A stretch of 64,000 nucleotides of DNA from Nematostella vectensis (GCF_932526225.1 NC_064046.1:12239719-12303718), one strand, 5' to 3'; counted from the stretch's first letter, positions 24,101 through 33,782 are shown. Numbers and translations are program-made. Notes: a model not told the origin generated them from the sequence alone.

Positions 24101-27100
24101 ATCCACGCACCTACTGGTCATTTCCTTTTTTTTTTTTTAAATATTGGGAGAGGGGCACAACCCACAGTGCGCCAACCCCTGCTATTGCCCTGTTTACCGT
24201 ATGTATGTATGTCATTTAAGGATTGACTAGCCTCTTACCTGTGTCATAATGCAGAATCATGTTACTGTTGTGGTCTCCAGTTTGCATGGCTTTGAAGTCC
24301 ACGTGAATCTGCAAGCTCTCTCCGATAGGCAGACGTCCACTCTCAGGAGTCACAAAGAATGGCTCCTCCACCAATAGCTGGAACCTTGCCTCTTTGTTAC
24401 CAATGTTCCGTACTAGTAGGGTTTTGGTAGTTGTGCTCTACAAAAAAATAATAAATAGGAATTCAATAACAGTGTTGTACTTACGAGAACAAACGGGGGG
24501 ACATTAGGGTTTGTGGTATTCACCTTTTTTGGGACAATATTTAGGGAAAAGAGCAAAAAAACATGTAGGGATGCAATATTTCAAAACACTGTATGCTAAA
24601 TTTTACTTTTTTTAACAGCGATATTGCGGTAAAAAAATAAATGTCGCGGGTTAAGTAGTCCTAACCGTGCAACGTGATGATCTGGGAAATGCCGCAGTGT
24701 TGCGCATGATCTTCAAAATCTTGCCCTTCTGTGTGGTATGCAATATTTCTGGTATTTTCGATTTTTGTATTCGGTTATTAGACCCCCCAAAGTCCCCCCC
24801 CCCATACTGTAGATTTGCAGGTAGACAAGGACAAGGAAAGGAAAAGTACAGTGGAAGTACCATTGGAGACAAGGGGAAGGGAAATACTAAATGTTTTGGG
24901 TCGGATACTTAAACACAGCAATATTATTGTAAATCATCTGCTTTATTATCCTACTCTTCTCGCATATACACATTGCTCTCCTGCTCCTCTTCTTCTACCC
25001 ACAATCCCCTACATCTGTTATGTGACCCCTTACATGTGACTGGTCACAGTTCCTGACCACAATCCTACAGAACAGGGGGTAGGAGGAAAGTTGGTTGGGA
25101 GACTGAGGTAACAGGCCGCAGGTGGCAAGGAGATAGGCAGACAGATGATACAGGTAAGACGATCTTATGGTACTGTATGTAGGGGAAAGTAGGGGTAAAA
25201 GTGAAGTACAGTAGGTGCCTTTTTGAATTTTTTTTTCACATTATGCATATCATGCACTGAAGGGGAAAATAAGTGTAAAATTTCACATTGGCAAATACTG
25301 GAATTCTGGAAGGCCTGTCCAATAGGATGTAAAAATTGGATACAAGGGGGTTCTAAAGCATCTTTGATACTGGCATCTCTGTTCTTATGTGAGAATATTT
25401 TATTGCTAAGTATATGTTACCTTGACTGGAGCACCCCCAAAGTTAATGTCATCTGGGAAATCCAAGATGGCCCTTGCTCCGATGGCCTTGACAGGAACAA
25501 GGAACTTTTCTCTCTCTGTGATGCATATTAACTCATGGGTGTAGTCCTGTAACAGATTAGAACAATTAAAAGAAACCCAAAAGGTGTCCTTCAAACACAT
25601 TTATTTACAGGTTTGTGTGCAAACTTTTATCGCATTATTGAGCCTGGGACATACATAGAATACAAAAACATAAAATGCAAAATCTCTTAGATTAATTACA
25701 GTACCTTTTTCTCATCTGGCGTGAACTGTATAATGAAGGTTGTGTCCATCCCTGGCGCCACCTTGTGGCCGACATCATGAGGACTGATGATCTTGAAGTA
25801 AGGTGAGTCTGTCTGGGTGACCTTCACAAGACGAGCCACTTTGTCTCTATTCCTCAGCTGCAACGGAACCTCGTGTGTCTGGTATGGCTCAAAGTTCTGG
25901 AAGACTATGTCAGATGGGAAAGGTTGAAAGATCGGCTCTTGGATATCCATGGTTGTGAACTGCAAAGAAAAAAAGGGTGTTTGTGTTAGATTCCATCATA
26001 TAATATTAGCGGTTTACGTTCGCTCAAAAACTCGCGTATTAAACAGACCCCCCCCAAAAAGATTCCCCGATATGTGAGCTTTCTTTTGCAATAAAGATTG
26101 ACACAATTGCTACATTGCTCCATTAGATAGAGCCGAACACAAGCAAAAGAAGCGTCGTTGTTCGAGTGTCTTTGTTGAAGAACAACGATATGTTTATATG
26201 TCGGCGGCGAATAAATCACGCCGGGTTACCTTCGCTCAAAAAATCGCATATCAAATAGATACCACAAAAAAGATCGTCGCAATCGCTACATTGCTCCAGC
26301 CGAACGCACCTTAAGAAGCATGGTTGTTCGAGTGTATATGTAGAAAAATAACTTTACTATACGACTAGATTTAATAAAATTTTATTTATGATTCTATATA
26401 ATTTAAACCATAGTATGTTTAAACGTTGTTTTCTTAACCAAGTATATGGCTTCTAGCGAACCAACCAAGGCTTCGAGCGAAACATCTCCCGACTGATGTC
26501 AAACTGTCGGAGTCGATATCAAGCTATCCCTCAAGAGGCGATTGGTAATAGCACTGTTGTCTTGATGTAGCATCGTAGCGACTTTGCCATTTGATTCCCT
26601 TGCTAGCACTCGAGATCTCAACGAAACCAAACTCAAATACTTGCTTACTTGTTTACTTCTATCCTAAGAGAGGCTTTTTCTAAGGTATAGACCACAGTAG
26701 ATGTCTATCGCGTTTCACCGACTTTGGAAATCGAAAGATTCAAGATTCAGCCCTTTTGCCGATTGTTATGTTATGTGCTCGCAACTCAACAACGAAAGGC
26801 TCGCGCCCGTTTTGCAAAAGCTCGCGCCTGACTCGCAGAACTCTCTCGCCTATCTCGCAGAACGCTCACGCCTATCTCGCGGAAAGCTCGCGCCCATCTC
26901 GCGGAAAGCCCATCTCGCGGAATGCTCGCGCTTATCTCACGGAATGCTCGCGAGAAGAAAAGATTAATAACTTACTTATCCTGCATCCCCATGATACTAT
27001 ACTAATCATCTTTCTGAAGGTGTGGCATTTAAACGAATTTAACACCCCTCCCCTGTTTCTTTTGTTATACAGTAAAACATTAAATACCATTCATGCATGT

Positions 27101-28290
27101 AGCTAAAGGGGTTGTGCAGGGGAGATACTCACCAAAAGTAGGTGACTTCTTATAAGGATCCACAATGTGTGTGTGTGTGTGTGTGATTGTGTGCAGGGGG
27201 AGTGAACACCAAAAACAGGCCATTACTTCTAAAAGGCTCTTATACAATATTATACCCTTCCATATATGATACATACATAAGACAAGAGTTCACTAATCAC
27301 CTTTTGAAGCGTCTGTTCGGACATATCCAGGAGTTCAATGATTTGAGGCACCCTCATCTCATACGTCAGCTTCAGCCTCTCGTCTGTGGTAAGCTGCATT
27401 TCAGCCATATATGCTGATGGCGCTTGCTGTTGTCAATAACAAGAGATAGGGATCAATCTATGAATTACCCTCGCCAGCATTTGCTATTACAGCATGAACA
27501 GACAAGGGTTGATTCACAAGTGCAAATTTGACAGGCCAGTTATGTCTACTGTAAATTTATTGGGCATTGGCCAGACTTTAAAAAACCTGGCCCAACTAAA
27601 CAGTTTTTGAGTGGTGGACCCGATTTTTCTTTAAGGCAGGAGCCCTACAAATCAAGCTTTCAAAATTTCTGGCAGACAATCAGCCTGGGGAATTGGTATG
27701 GTTTAATCTGCCTTTAAAAAGGGAGACTTATTTCTGGCTCAGTTTTCCTGGTAACATCATAAAGTGATCCTTGAAGAAATGCATTCTGCTTAGTTCTATA
27801 ATTGTTTGTTTATGTGGTTCATTGTAAAGAGAACAACCCCAATTTACTGACTACAACAACAAACAATAAGTCTTCAGGTGTCAGCCTGTCTGCCTCTCAT
27901 AACTGAAACAAATTTTTGAATTAGAATCTAATTCTATAACCACTCCCATTATTCTTATCAAAAAAAAAATTAGCAGTAAATACTATTTTAAAACAACTGT
28001 CGCACAGGAATTCGTTGACAAAAAAGTAGTCGAGGAATGGCTTCTCGTCTCGTATGGAATCACTTTTCAAAACATTTCGGGTATACTTAGATAAACCTAA
28101 CAATCAACAAAACACTATATCGCAAATACAGTTTATATACCTTGTCATCTCCTACGCTTGTCTTTACAAGTTTGGGGTTGCGGGGATGAACAACTTTGCT
28201 TTTGAAACTGGAGACTACAGCAGTTTCTCCGTAAGCTTTCCTGACCGTTGACTCCACAGCACCACGAAGCTTTCCCGGAACCCGAGACAT
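682..28290 (-). CDS. hydin: HYDIN-type ciliary central-pair protein, N-terminal third (33 exons, 3' part beyond the left edge)
   Basis: Splicing 33 GT-AG exons gives 4,878 nt, exactly 1,626 codons, with no stop and every exon-exon phase consistent. The product follows vertebrate HYDIN block by block: the opening PSAYMAEM and IELLDMSEQT motifs, then CITEREKFLVPVKA, LLVRNIGNKEARF, CDVSGRE, VIGPTFHFNV, TSLIPMTF, GEGPVVHV, GSGTTIVSD and TFYGHANI. HYDIN is a giant protein (about 5,100 aa in human) built from many ASH/MSP-type immunoglobulin-like repeats. It is part of the C2 projection of the central microtubule pair in motile cilia. The ATG at 28290 is chosen because exon 1 has an open frame, a good donor and leads in phase to the conserved exon 2. 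Exon coordinates are in the four entries that follow. Introns are short except for a 5.7-kb one between exons 15 and 16. The C-terminal two thirds lie outside the window. Confidence 0.97.
925..1175. repeat. Interspersed repeat copy in HYDIN intron 32
   Basis: This segment (AAATTGTCGTTTTTGCC, then CCATATAAGGAA, then CTTGTAACCAGAAGAG) matches the inside of the inverted-repeat element at 49789-50141 over about 200 bp with gaps. The terminal repeats are not evident here, so it is probably a decayed copy. The rest of intron 32 (875-1572) has no other recognisable feature. Confidence 0.6.
5019..5463. repeat. ~43-bp minisatellite in HYDIN intron 26
   Basis: About ten imperfect copies of a two-part unit: GAATCGTGATCGTATAACGG, then GAATCGTGATCGAGTGGTTA plus three bases. 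It lies between exons 27 and 26. Copies drift by single substitutions (for example AAAAGTGATCG variants), indicating an older array. Confidence 0.9.
5676..5926. mobile_element. TTAA-flanked MITE, copy 1
   Basis: A 251-bp non-autonomous element. Its left end, TTAAAGCCGGATTGTCACC, is mirrored by the right end GGTGACAATGCGGCTTTAA, and the inverted repeats extend to CCAGTTTACTTCCGG. TTAA at both ends is either the target duplication (piggyBac-like) or part of the termini. It sits in HYDIN intron 25. Confidence 0.88.
6097..6265 (-). repeat. Duplicated 3' splice-site region of HYDIN exon 25
   Basis: The intron/exon 25 junction (minus strand cttctag|ACGCTGTCTCTAG) and about 60 bp of upstream intron recur at 6199-6262. 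Both copies share GACAGCGTCTAGAAG and GGTAGGAAAGATGTCAGT. A weaker third copy of the intronic part lies near 6285-6345. The duplicate keeps the ctag acceptor, so it could act as a decoy upstream of the true acceptor. Confidence 0.75.
6405..6649. mobile_element. TTAA-flanked MITE, copy 2
   Basis: A 245-bp copy of the family at 5676-5926 in the same orientation, in HYDIN intron 24. Internal identity is high (GGAAGTTTCTTCGAGGATG and GTCGGACCTCCGGAAG are shared), but the left end has diverged (AAAGCAACATTGTCACC). Confidence 0.86.
6753..11076 (-). CDS. hydin: HYDIN exons 16-24
   Basis: Exons: 16 10941-11076; 17 10654-10701; 18 10234-10350; 19 9658-9810; 20 8949-9052; 21 8356-8629; 22 7587-7699; 23 7076-7226; 24 6753-6908. 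Blocks include CVVPSITLLSPILDYGRCFL (16), TPILYSSPEPK (17), GVIQPHSTKDVALQ (18), GEGPVVHVTPTHIDYGTI (19), SGTTIVSDPPLAPAVNLG (21), VFSLTPDRMVLHPGES (22), ERMICHTIIGNSTGK (23) and MMHNVSSLPLNVRLKT (24), all in human order. Exon 21, at 91 codons, is the longest here. Its donor region is duplicated downstream within intron 21, followed by a long purine hexanucleotide tract. Codons and splice sites are all standard. Confidence 0.95.
7735..8090. repeat. GGGAGA hexanucleotide tract (pure purine on the plus strand)
   Basis: About 350 bp of almost uninterrupted (GGGAGA)n in HYDIN intron 21, between exons 22 and 21. The plus strand is all purine and the HYDIN-sense strand all pyrimidine. A few copies are one base short or long. 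The long Pro-Ser/Leu-Pro and Gly-Glu/Gly-Arg open frames here are artefacts of the repeat. Confidence 0.97.
8107..8358. repeat. 130-bp tandem duplication across the exon 21 donor, with poly-C tracts
   Basis: Two copies with a 130-bp period (8107-8232 and 8237-8358) share GTTTCATGTTAAACTACC, a poly-C run and CTTCAGGAGATAAACCAAGG. The second copy ends at the genuine HYDIN exon 21 donor (minus strand CAG|gtcagtag). The first ends with the same donor-like string CAG|gtcagtag inside the intron. Confidence 0.85.
9138..9238. repeat. Cluster of GCGTGGATT-type motifs in both orientations
   Basis: About 100 bp in HYDIN intron 19 contains GCGTGGATT or GTGGATT several times, then the complement AATCCACGC/GTCCACGC, around the core CTGAGTCCACTCAG. 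It forms an imperfect palindrome of unknown origin. The rest of intron 19 (9239-9657) shows no recognisable gene or repeat. Confidence 0.55.
14187..14226 (-). ncRNA. Hammerhead-like ribozyme motif 3' of the Penelope-like ORF
   Basis: On the minus strand, just downstream of the GIY-YIG ORF: CTGCC (14226-14222), CTGAAGA (14221-14215), a 5-bp hairpin GTCTT-ATTA-AAGAC, GAAA (14199-14196), ATTT, then GGCAG (14191-14187), which pairs with the first CTGCC. This is the order stem I, CUGANGA, stem II, GAAA, minimal stem III, stem I. Penelope-like elements are known to carry type I hammerheads with very short stem III. One extra A lies between CTGAAGA and stem II, so activity is uncertain. Confidence 0.5.
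14330..15180 (-). pseudogene. Penelope-like retroelement remnant (3' end of RT-GIY-YIG ORF)
   Basis: Two overlapping minus-strand frames (15152-14868 and 14878-14330) encode the C-terminal part of a Penelope-like polyprotein. The linker VPFVVTFHPALPNLPGILRN leads to RKPRSLKDMLVHSSL, a CGKCGGKRCRVC cysteine cluster and a GIY-YIG endonuclease core (VYLITCSMCSKQYVGSTINS, then KRFNNHKS). It ends in WAYRLKSIYPLGLNSDD. The frame changes near 14870-14880, and a separate frame upstream reads TDYRDGLRNRVQVLQV, so the copy is broken and 5'-truncated. It lies inside the long-TIR element. The opposite-strand ORF at 14141-14494 is its shadow. Confidence 0.85.
15016..15089. repeat. Perfect 27-nt inverted repeat with 20-nt loop
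   Basis: The arms at 15016-15042 and 15063-15089 are exact reverse complements (left arm starts CGTCTAACCCGGTCAACTTC). They lie in the upstream part of the Penelope-like remnant, where the expected coding frame is lost. The likely cause is a local inverted duplication at the truncated 5' end. Confidence 0.85.
16776..21787 (-). CDS. hydin: HYDIN exons 8-15
   Basis: Exons: 8 21661-21787; 9 21205-21329; 10 20929-21079; 11 20067-20198; 12 18176-18267; 13 17985-18052; 14 17440-17666; 15 16776-16876. Recognisable blocks are the helical linker IFLEECLSDL (exon 8), VDPVEGDIWPNSQAEI (exon 9), GEGIGPRVQFSFDTLDIG (exon 10), FSPSQGIVIPGSYQAI (exon 11), EGSPEKLKLNIR (exon 12), SVIGPTFHFNVPKL (exon 13), TSLIPMTFTLRVPADGG (exon 14) and VVDVEGVGEEIL (exon 15). 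These are successive ASH-like beta-sandwich modules in the order seen in human HYDIN. Exon 13 is only 68 nt, but its phases (1 in, 1 out) fit both neighbours. Intron 11 (18268-20066) carries a 1.33-kb inverted-repeat element with an internal hairpin; intron 10 (20199-20928) carries another MITE. Confidence 0.95.
18391..19722. mobile_element. 1.33-kb inverted-repeat element in HYDIN intron 11
   Basis: The left arm (18391-18545) begins GATCTGTACAGGACCCGAAA and the right arm (19605-19722) ends with its reverse complement. Both contain repeated GGACCCGAAATGATCC modules and finish with CCAAGGAATTAC.GTAATGG. No transposase ORF is visible between the arms. It is a non-autonomous foldback/MITE-type insertion and encloses the hairpin at 19256-19351. 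Confidence 0.83.
19256..19351 (-). other. 45-bp near-perfect hairpin inside HYDIN intron 11
   Basis: The arms 19256-19300 and 19307-19351 are reverse complements with one difference in 45 positions and a 6-nt loop. In the HYDIN-sense (minus) transcript the single difference becomes a G-U wobble, so the RNA could fold as an uninterrupted duplex. It has no ORF. It could be a small palindromic transposon or a small-RNA precursor; the sequence alone does not decide. Confidence 0.75.
20326..20755. mobile_element. ~430-bp MITE in HYDIN intron 10
   Basis: The left end, TACCGTAAATTATCTAATAA followed by ACGCCCC, is mirrored at the right by GGGCGTTTATTAGATCATTTACAGTA. The interior repeats TAATGAACGCC/TAAAGAACGCC modules. 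A fragment of a similar module occurs near 12690-12790 (GTACCGTAATGACTGG, then AAGCGCCCC). Confidence 0.8.
22922..28290 (-). CDS. hydin: HYDIN exons 1-7
   Basis: Exons in transcript order (high to low): 1 28141-28290; 2 27301-27426; 3 25705-25959; 4 25421-25546; 5 24239-24437; 6 23230-23338; 7 22922-23014. They encode residues 1 to about 353. Exon 1 is a basic N-terminus without obvious homology. Exon 2 carries the PSAYMAEM...LLDMSE block that opens vertebrate HYDIN. Exons 3-6 cover the first two ASH-like modules (EPIFQPFPSDIVFQNFEPY; LDFPDDINFGGAPVK). Exon 7 ends in a charged Glu/Gln-rich linker. Exons 1-4 are all phase 0. Intron 2 (25960-27300) holds a GC-rich minisatellite and a diverged direct repeat; intron 6 (23015-23229) has nothing notable; intron 5 (23339-24238) contains a TTAA-type MITE and a second repeat remnant. 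Confidence 0.95.
23385..23638. mobile_element. TTAA-flanked MITE, copy 3
   Basis: A 254-bp full-length copy of the 5676-5926 family, in HYDIN intron 5. Its termini are the most intact: TTAAAGCCGCATTGTCACC at the left and GGTGACAATGCGGCTTTAA at the right. Confidence 0.9.
24035..24190. mobile_element. Copy of a G-rich interspersed repeat (family B)
   Basis: It shares AATATTTGGGGGGCACC, TGGTCATTTCCTT and the terminal CCCCTGCTATTGCCCTG with the longer copy at 49383-49620 and a shorter one at 53058-53155. The end resembles CAGGGCCGTAGCAGGGG-type termini. It is non-coding and lies in HYDIN intron 5. Confidence 0.6.
26805..26960. repeat. GC-rich degenerate minisatellite in HYDIN intron 2
   Basis: About six imperfect copies of a ~25-bp unit (GCTCGCGCCTATCTCGCGGAA) with an internal TCTCGCG motif. 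The surrounding intron (25960-27300) also has a diverged direct repeat: 26013-26200 and 26221-26335 share TTCGCTCAAAAA, TTGCTACATTGCTCCA and GTTGTTCGAGTGT. No coding signal was seen. Confidence 0.75.
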
Positions 28291-28937
28291 TCTAGTACTA
28301 TTCTACAAAACCAGATCTTCAGGTATATCTGCTTTATTCCACAGCTTGAATATTTTCCATCTCAGTTGAGAATTATCCGACAAATATCGCGGACTTGTGA
28401 TGTTACTTTTGCAAAAACAAAATCGGCGCCATCTTTGTAAAAGTTGTAGCCCGCGGGTTGCTATGACTACTGACACAGGCTGCGCAGCGCTTAGATTTGT
28501 TCAAAACACCGCAATCCAGTTTAAAGAAAAAAAAAAACAGAAAAGTATTATTAAAGAAATCGCTGAGAAAAGGTTAACAAAACTATATATTACCAAAATC
28601 AGTTTTAAAATTATATTTTATTTGCAAGGATGATATTCCTTCGTTTGGATTCCTCCCAATGTTTTTTTTTTTTTAATTTAAAAGAAATTTCATTACGGAT
28701 TTTGTATATAAGTACTTAAGTTATCCCAAATTATTTTATAAAGAGAAAGAGATAAGTAAGTAAGTATGTGATATTTTTATATCTCAGCATTTTTGGGGGA
28801 GCATAATATACCCGAGCTAGCCGATAATAAAAAAAACGAAAACGAATGCATTTTGAGTTCCCGGCAGCAACCCGAACAGTTATCGACGCCTTTTTCTCAT
28901 TACATAAGTCCTTCGGGATCAGTCATTCGGGCGAAGG
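28291..28937. promoter_or_regulatory. Head-to-head HYDIN/FA2H promoter interval
   Basis: The two start codons are 647 bp apart and divergent, so both promoters must lie in or around this interval. It has no TATA box at a convincing place. GTTGCTATGACTAC at 28457-28470, about 170 bp upstream of the HYDIN ATG, is one mismatch from the RFX X-box consensus that marks ciliary genes. The assignment to HYDIN is inference. The remainder is AT-rich without repeats. Confidence 0.4.
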
Positions 28938-31900
28938 ATGGCGTCCAAAGAACGTGAAGTTTTCTTCTCTCGTGAAGAAATTGGGCGCCATAAGAGCGAC
29001 GGAGATTTATGGGTCATTCATTCTGGAAAAGTTTACGATATCAGCAAGTTTTCTGAGCGTCATCCAGGGGGAAAGGACGTTTTACTGCTAAATAGCGGGC
29101 AAGATGTAACTAGCATCATGAGCAACGGAGAAATACACAAGCACAGTCAAATTGCTTACGGCTGGCTGAAGAAATATAATATAGGACGACTCCAAGCGGA
29201 GGTAAGCCTTTACTTGTTAATCTGATTAGCTCGTGAAGTATTGTTCTCTTTCCACGATGCGATAGTTAAAGTTCCGTGAGTATTTGCACGATCTAGATAA
29301 TTTACAAGAGTTTGTTTTGGGACAATTTTTTTTCCTGGCACCGATAATGACTGGTTGTTATCGCATTCAATCTATCGCCATTAGAATAAAATGTAGTTTA
29401 AATAATGGGTAACTGGCGAAATGAAGCAATTATTTGCTAACTTTGGTTGAGGGTAGCATTTTCAGTTTTTTTTTTATCTCTGCTTTGGTCTTGCGCAGAA
29501 ATGTGTAGACTTTAGACTTTGCTACGTGTCAAACACAAGAGATCACTTGAATGGTTTCACTTCACTTGGCCAAACGAGGCGATTACTTCGGGAACTAAAA
29601 TATTTTAAATTTAATGGGCATAATAGTGAAAGCCTCTTGGTTTGCTATGTTGATTGTTTGTTTGCTAACGAAATAAACATCAAGAGTAAAAACAAATTTA
29701 TTCAACAAAGAGAAATAGTCCGTAATAAACCCTTTCCTTTTCAAGTTGATTGCTAAGGTAAACAAGCCCCTCATTATAATATAGGGAATATTATGTAATC
29801 TCAGACTTTCCCAGTTTTTATGCATTAAATGATTCACAGTCTTACAACATCAATTTTGTTGAAAAAAATATAATATTGAGAAATGGAGGGGAAAAATATT
29901 ATCCCAAATTACATAAGCTCCACATAGTGTATTTTTACAACTTTATTGAGTTTTATTTGATAAAGATCATCCTATTGAAATTTCAAAATCTCTCTATTTT
30001 TGGATAATAACACAAGGAAGTGCATTTATTCTGATGAAAAAAAACATTTGGACCACTTGCTAATTTGGTCTGATGAGGTATAAAAGCTGCTGGCAGCTTT
30101 GCATCCTTTAAACGAATTATTTTATTAATTTGGACAGTAATAACCATTTCCTCTAAGTCTGACCATTCATTATTATACATCTTATTGTTTTCTTTTTTTT
30201 TCATCATATTACTTAATTTTTAGAAATCTACTTTTATTTTTTTATCTATGTAAATTATTTTAGTGGTGGAATATAATCATGTCAACATCACACATATGTT
30301 TGTCAGGATAATAAAATAATTTGCAGATATGAAAGATAACATTTTTGTGTCTGTTTAGCATACACAGTATTACATCACGCTGCTATCTCATGTAATAGTT
30401 AATAATAAATGGTATTTTTTTAATAGGAAAAAAAGAAGCATGTTATTGATGAGAATGACTTGGACAATGTTTGTACAGATGGATGGAGAGAGGTAATTTA
30501 ACTATGTGCAGTTGTTCACTTTTCTAGTGATTATGCTTATTCCTAACAGTTCTTTTTTTCTCAGTTGTATAGCAAATTTGAAAATGACAAAATTTTTTGT
30601 TGCTATCTGTATGGGAGAAAGGCTTATTTTTTGCATTCTTTGATTTACATTATAAAAATCATTTCTTTTTAAAGAAGAAGAATAAGAACACCCTTATCTC
30701 CATGCTTTGATGATAATAAAAAAAAAACAATATTTGACAAGCTATTGTGAAAATCAATACATTTTACGATAGAAATGGCTTCGTTTCATCTTAAGCATTT
30801 TAATAAAATGTTAAGGGGTTACCAAATATTGAAAAAGTTTAATTCTATTTCAATTTTCAAGATAAAACTAAACATGAGTGAGTCACATCAAGAGTCGTTA
30901 CTGCAGGTTCTTTTTATATCTTTTGCAAGCTCTTGCAAAAAAATCACAACAGAATTTTGACTCAAATTTTCTCCTTCTGGCTTGACTGAAGCTGGAAAGT
31001 AAAAAGTTTAGCTGATGGAAATTATTGACAAGTTTGTAAAAATCACATTAATTGACATATTTAAGGAATTATCTTCAGGGACATCCTTTTTGTAATCATA
31101 AAACTGAGTTTCTAATCTATAATATTATACCTTTCTGATACAGGACCTTGTAGACTGGAGCAAACCCATGCTTGCACAAGTGGGAAACCTTGGTCCTAAC
31201 TACGTCAAATGGGTTCACTCTCCTGTAGACCGTCCACTACGTCTCTTTGAATCCAGCTTTGTAGAGTTCTTCTCCCGAACACCTTGGTATTTCGTGCCAA
31301 TCATCTGGATTCCTATTGTGCTGTACCTGGCATATCTTGGTTTTTACCACCTCAAGACGGATGACTTGGCCTTTGGTGAATCAGATGGGGCAGCTCTGCT
31401 TGTATTGCTAGCGTTCTGTGGGTTGTTCTCCCTGGGGTTGTTTATTTGGTCGTTTGTTGAGTACTGTCTGCACCGATTTCTGTTCCACCTTCTGCCACCA
31501 CCAGATAAACCTTTTTGGATAACATTTCACTTTTTCTTGCATGGCCAACATCACAAGGTATGTGAATTGAAATGTTACTGAAAATTACAGGTCTGTGGCC
31601 TAGGGGCTCAGCCCCCCCCCCCCCCCCTCCCAAACTGTTTGACTGGTTTGCCTCATTTTTACTTGACTCAAAGAGCTGTTTGGTATGTGGATTCATGATA
31701 TATTTTGCGTAAAATCCATGGCTATATTTCATAATAATACAGGCAGAACAGAGCAAAATCTCGCTTTCTATTCAGACTGTTATTCAAAGCGCAAATGCAA
31801 GGTTTTGTCAGCTTGGACACTAAGTGAAAACTGAAGGTGTCGCTGCCCTGGACACGCTTCTCTGGGCTGTATTTGTCTGTACATTGTACACTGTACATTG

Positions 31901-33060
31901 TTGGACCTAAGACAAAGTTATGTTTCAAAGGAAAGGAGTAAAATATGGTTGCAATATAGTAGTTTTTATTTTTAAACCTTCTTTCTTAAAAAATGGACAA
32001 AGTAGTTTTAGCAGACATGATGTGTTCCAATAGCCCATAATGCCAAAATGCTCATAACTGTAAGACTTGTATAAACATTCTTTTAGGCTAAATGACTTGT
32101 AAACTTCAGTATATCGCCAGTCATGATTTATAATGTTTTAACACTGTCTGCTACTTTAGCTCAACATTGTTTGATGTTGTGTACCAAATGCACATTTCGT
32201 AAATGTACATATTGTCTTTGCCAGGTTCCATTTGATGGAGATCGGCTTGTCTTCCCACCTGTCGCAGCCGCTGTGTTTGCCTTTGCCTTCTACAGTTTCT
32301 TTTTTGCAATTCTCCCATCTGGTACCGCCCACTCTCTGTTTGCTGGTGGTCTTCTTGGCTACGTTCTGTACGATTGCATTCACTACTACCTCCATCATGG
32401 CTCTCCTAGGAAGGGCGGGTACTTCCATAATTTAAAGAAGTACCACGTGGAGCATCACTTTGAATCTCAGCAGCAAGGTACAGTTTGAGCTGTATGTTGT
32501 CTTGATCACAAAGGATGTCAACTCTTCTTCCAGGAGTCTCACAGTCACGTCTTGCAGTCTAACAATTGGAAAACATGTAATATTTGACCTTTTTTTTCAA
32601 ATTTTCCTTGTTTAGCATAAAATCTCCTGGGAATTTGCACAAAAATTGCCAAATCAAATTTCCGCTTTTTAATATTAAAATATTGGCAATCTTCAATCTT
32701 CTTTTTTTTCTATTTGCTGTCCAGTAAGCTAGGAATTCGAAAAACACAAACATACTGCACAGTACTTGGTTTTCAAAAAAAGGCTCTTTTTATGTTACTT
32801 CTTAATTTGTAACCATAGTTTGAGCCTGAGTAAGTTTGCAAAAATGTTAAAATCAAGCTGTGCACGCTATACCCTGAGATACCTGCCTTAAAATGCCTGC
32901 GAGGGAGACTATGCACACTGCAGTGCATCATATTTGTGTTCAAGATGGATTTATATATAATTATTCTTTATCTTCTTTATCTGCTATAGGTTTTGGGATT
33001 TCCAGCCAGTTGTGGGACTTCCCTTTTCAAACACACCCTTGGAAAAGCAAGGATTCCTAA
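28938..33060 (+). CDS. fa2h: Fatty acid 2-hydroxylase (cytochrome b5 + membrane hydroxylase), complete
   Basis: Five exons, 28938-29201, 30427-30492, 31144-31557, 32225-32477 and 32990-33060, join in frame to 355 aa (human FA2H has 372). FA2H 2-hydroxylates free fatty acids for ceramide and sphingolipid synthesis in the ER membrane, using a cytochrome b5 domain and a di-iron site. Exon 1 is the cytochrome b5 domain, with haem motif HPGG at residues 42-45 and the second haem His at H67/H69. Exon 3 has DLVDWSKPM, hydrophobic TM segments, H220-H225 (HRFLFH) and HGQHHK. Exon 4 has GGLLGYVLYD, H301/H305 and HVEHH (322-326), completing the histidine boxes. Exon 5 has GFGISSQLWD and a stop. Every motif expected for activity is present. 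Introns are AT-rich, without recognisable genes. Confidence 0.97.
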
Positions 33061-33415
33061 GGTTTTACAAGGAAAACAAGCAAAGTAATAGATTAATTAT
33101 GAAAATTAAATTATTTAAGGGTAAAAGACCTTGAATAGCAAAATTTGAAGTCAATTAAGTATTTGTCTCTCATGGTTTAAATTGCAATAGAATAAGGAAT
33201 GCACTCAATTATTATTCAAATTGTATTAATATAAGCACATGCATGTTTATTTAAGTCATACACAAAGTGTAAGTAATACTTTTCACAATAATGTGAAATT
33301 TTTTTAATGTTTTGTTTCCGGTATGGAAAGTATTTATTAGAAGTATGTTGTAGTCTTAATTCAACCCGAGTCTGCATGCAAGAGTATGCTCTAAAACAGA
33401 AAGTTAACTGTAATG

Positions 33416-33782
33416 CAGGCCCGTACCCAGGGGGAGGGGGGAGGGGGCTGCAAGGGGTGTATTCACACCCCCCCACAACAGCAGAAAGCCCACTTCCGGT
33501 TCCCAATAGATGAGCAATTTGTAAACAAATATATGAAGCATAAACGAATTGGAAAAAAAAGTATTTCTAGATCACTCTGGTATGTAAATTCTAAGTCAAA
33601 CTTTGTAGCCAAATCCGAAAATACACTTCCCGTGGAGATACAATAACGTAAAAAAATCCTTTTTTGTTCTTTTTGGGGTGATCAGTTTTTTATCAGAAAA
33701 CTAACTACCTCCCCCCCCCCCCCAAAAAAAAATATTTTTCGGATTTCGCAGCCCCCCCCCTCCCCCCAAGAAAAACCCTTGG
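33416..33782. mobile_element. G/C-tract MITE family A, copy 1
   Basis: It starts GCAGGCCCGTACCCAGGGGG and ends in a C-run followed by AAGAAAAACCCTTGG. Its inside is shared with 48302-48500 and 58837-59131: GTAGCCAAATCCGA, CCGTGGAGATAC and TTTTTATCAGA. Copy 3 ends CCTGGGTACGGGCCTGA, the inverse of this copy's start, which defines the terminal inverted repeat. Confidence 0.75.
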
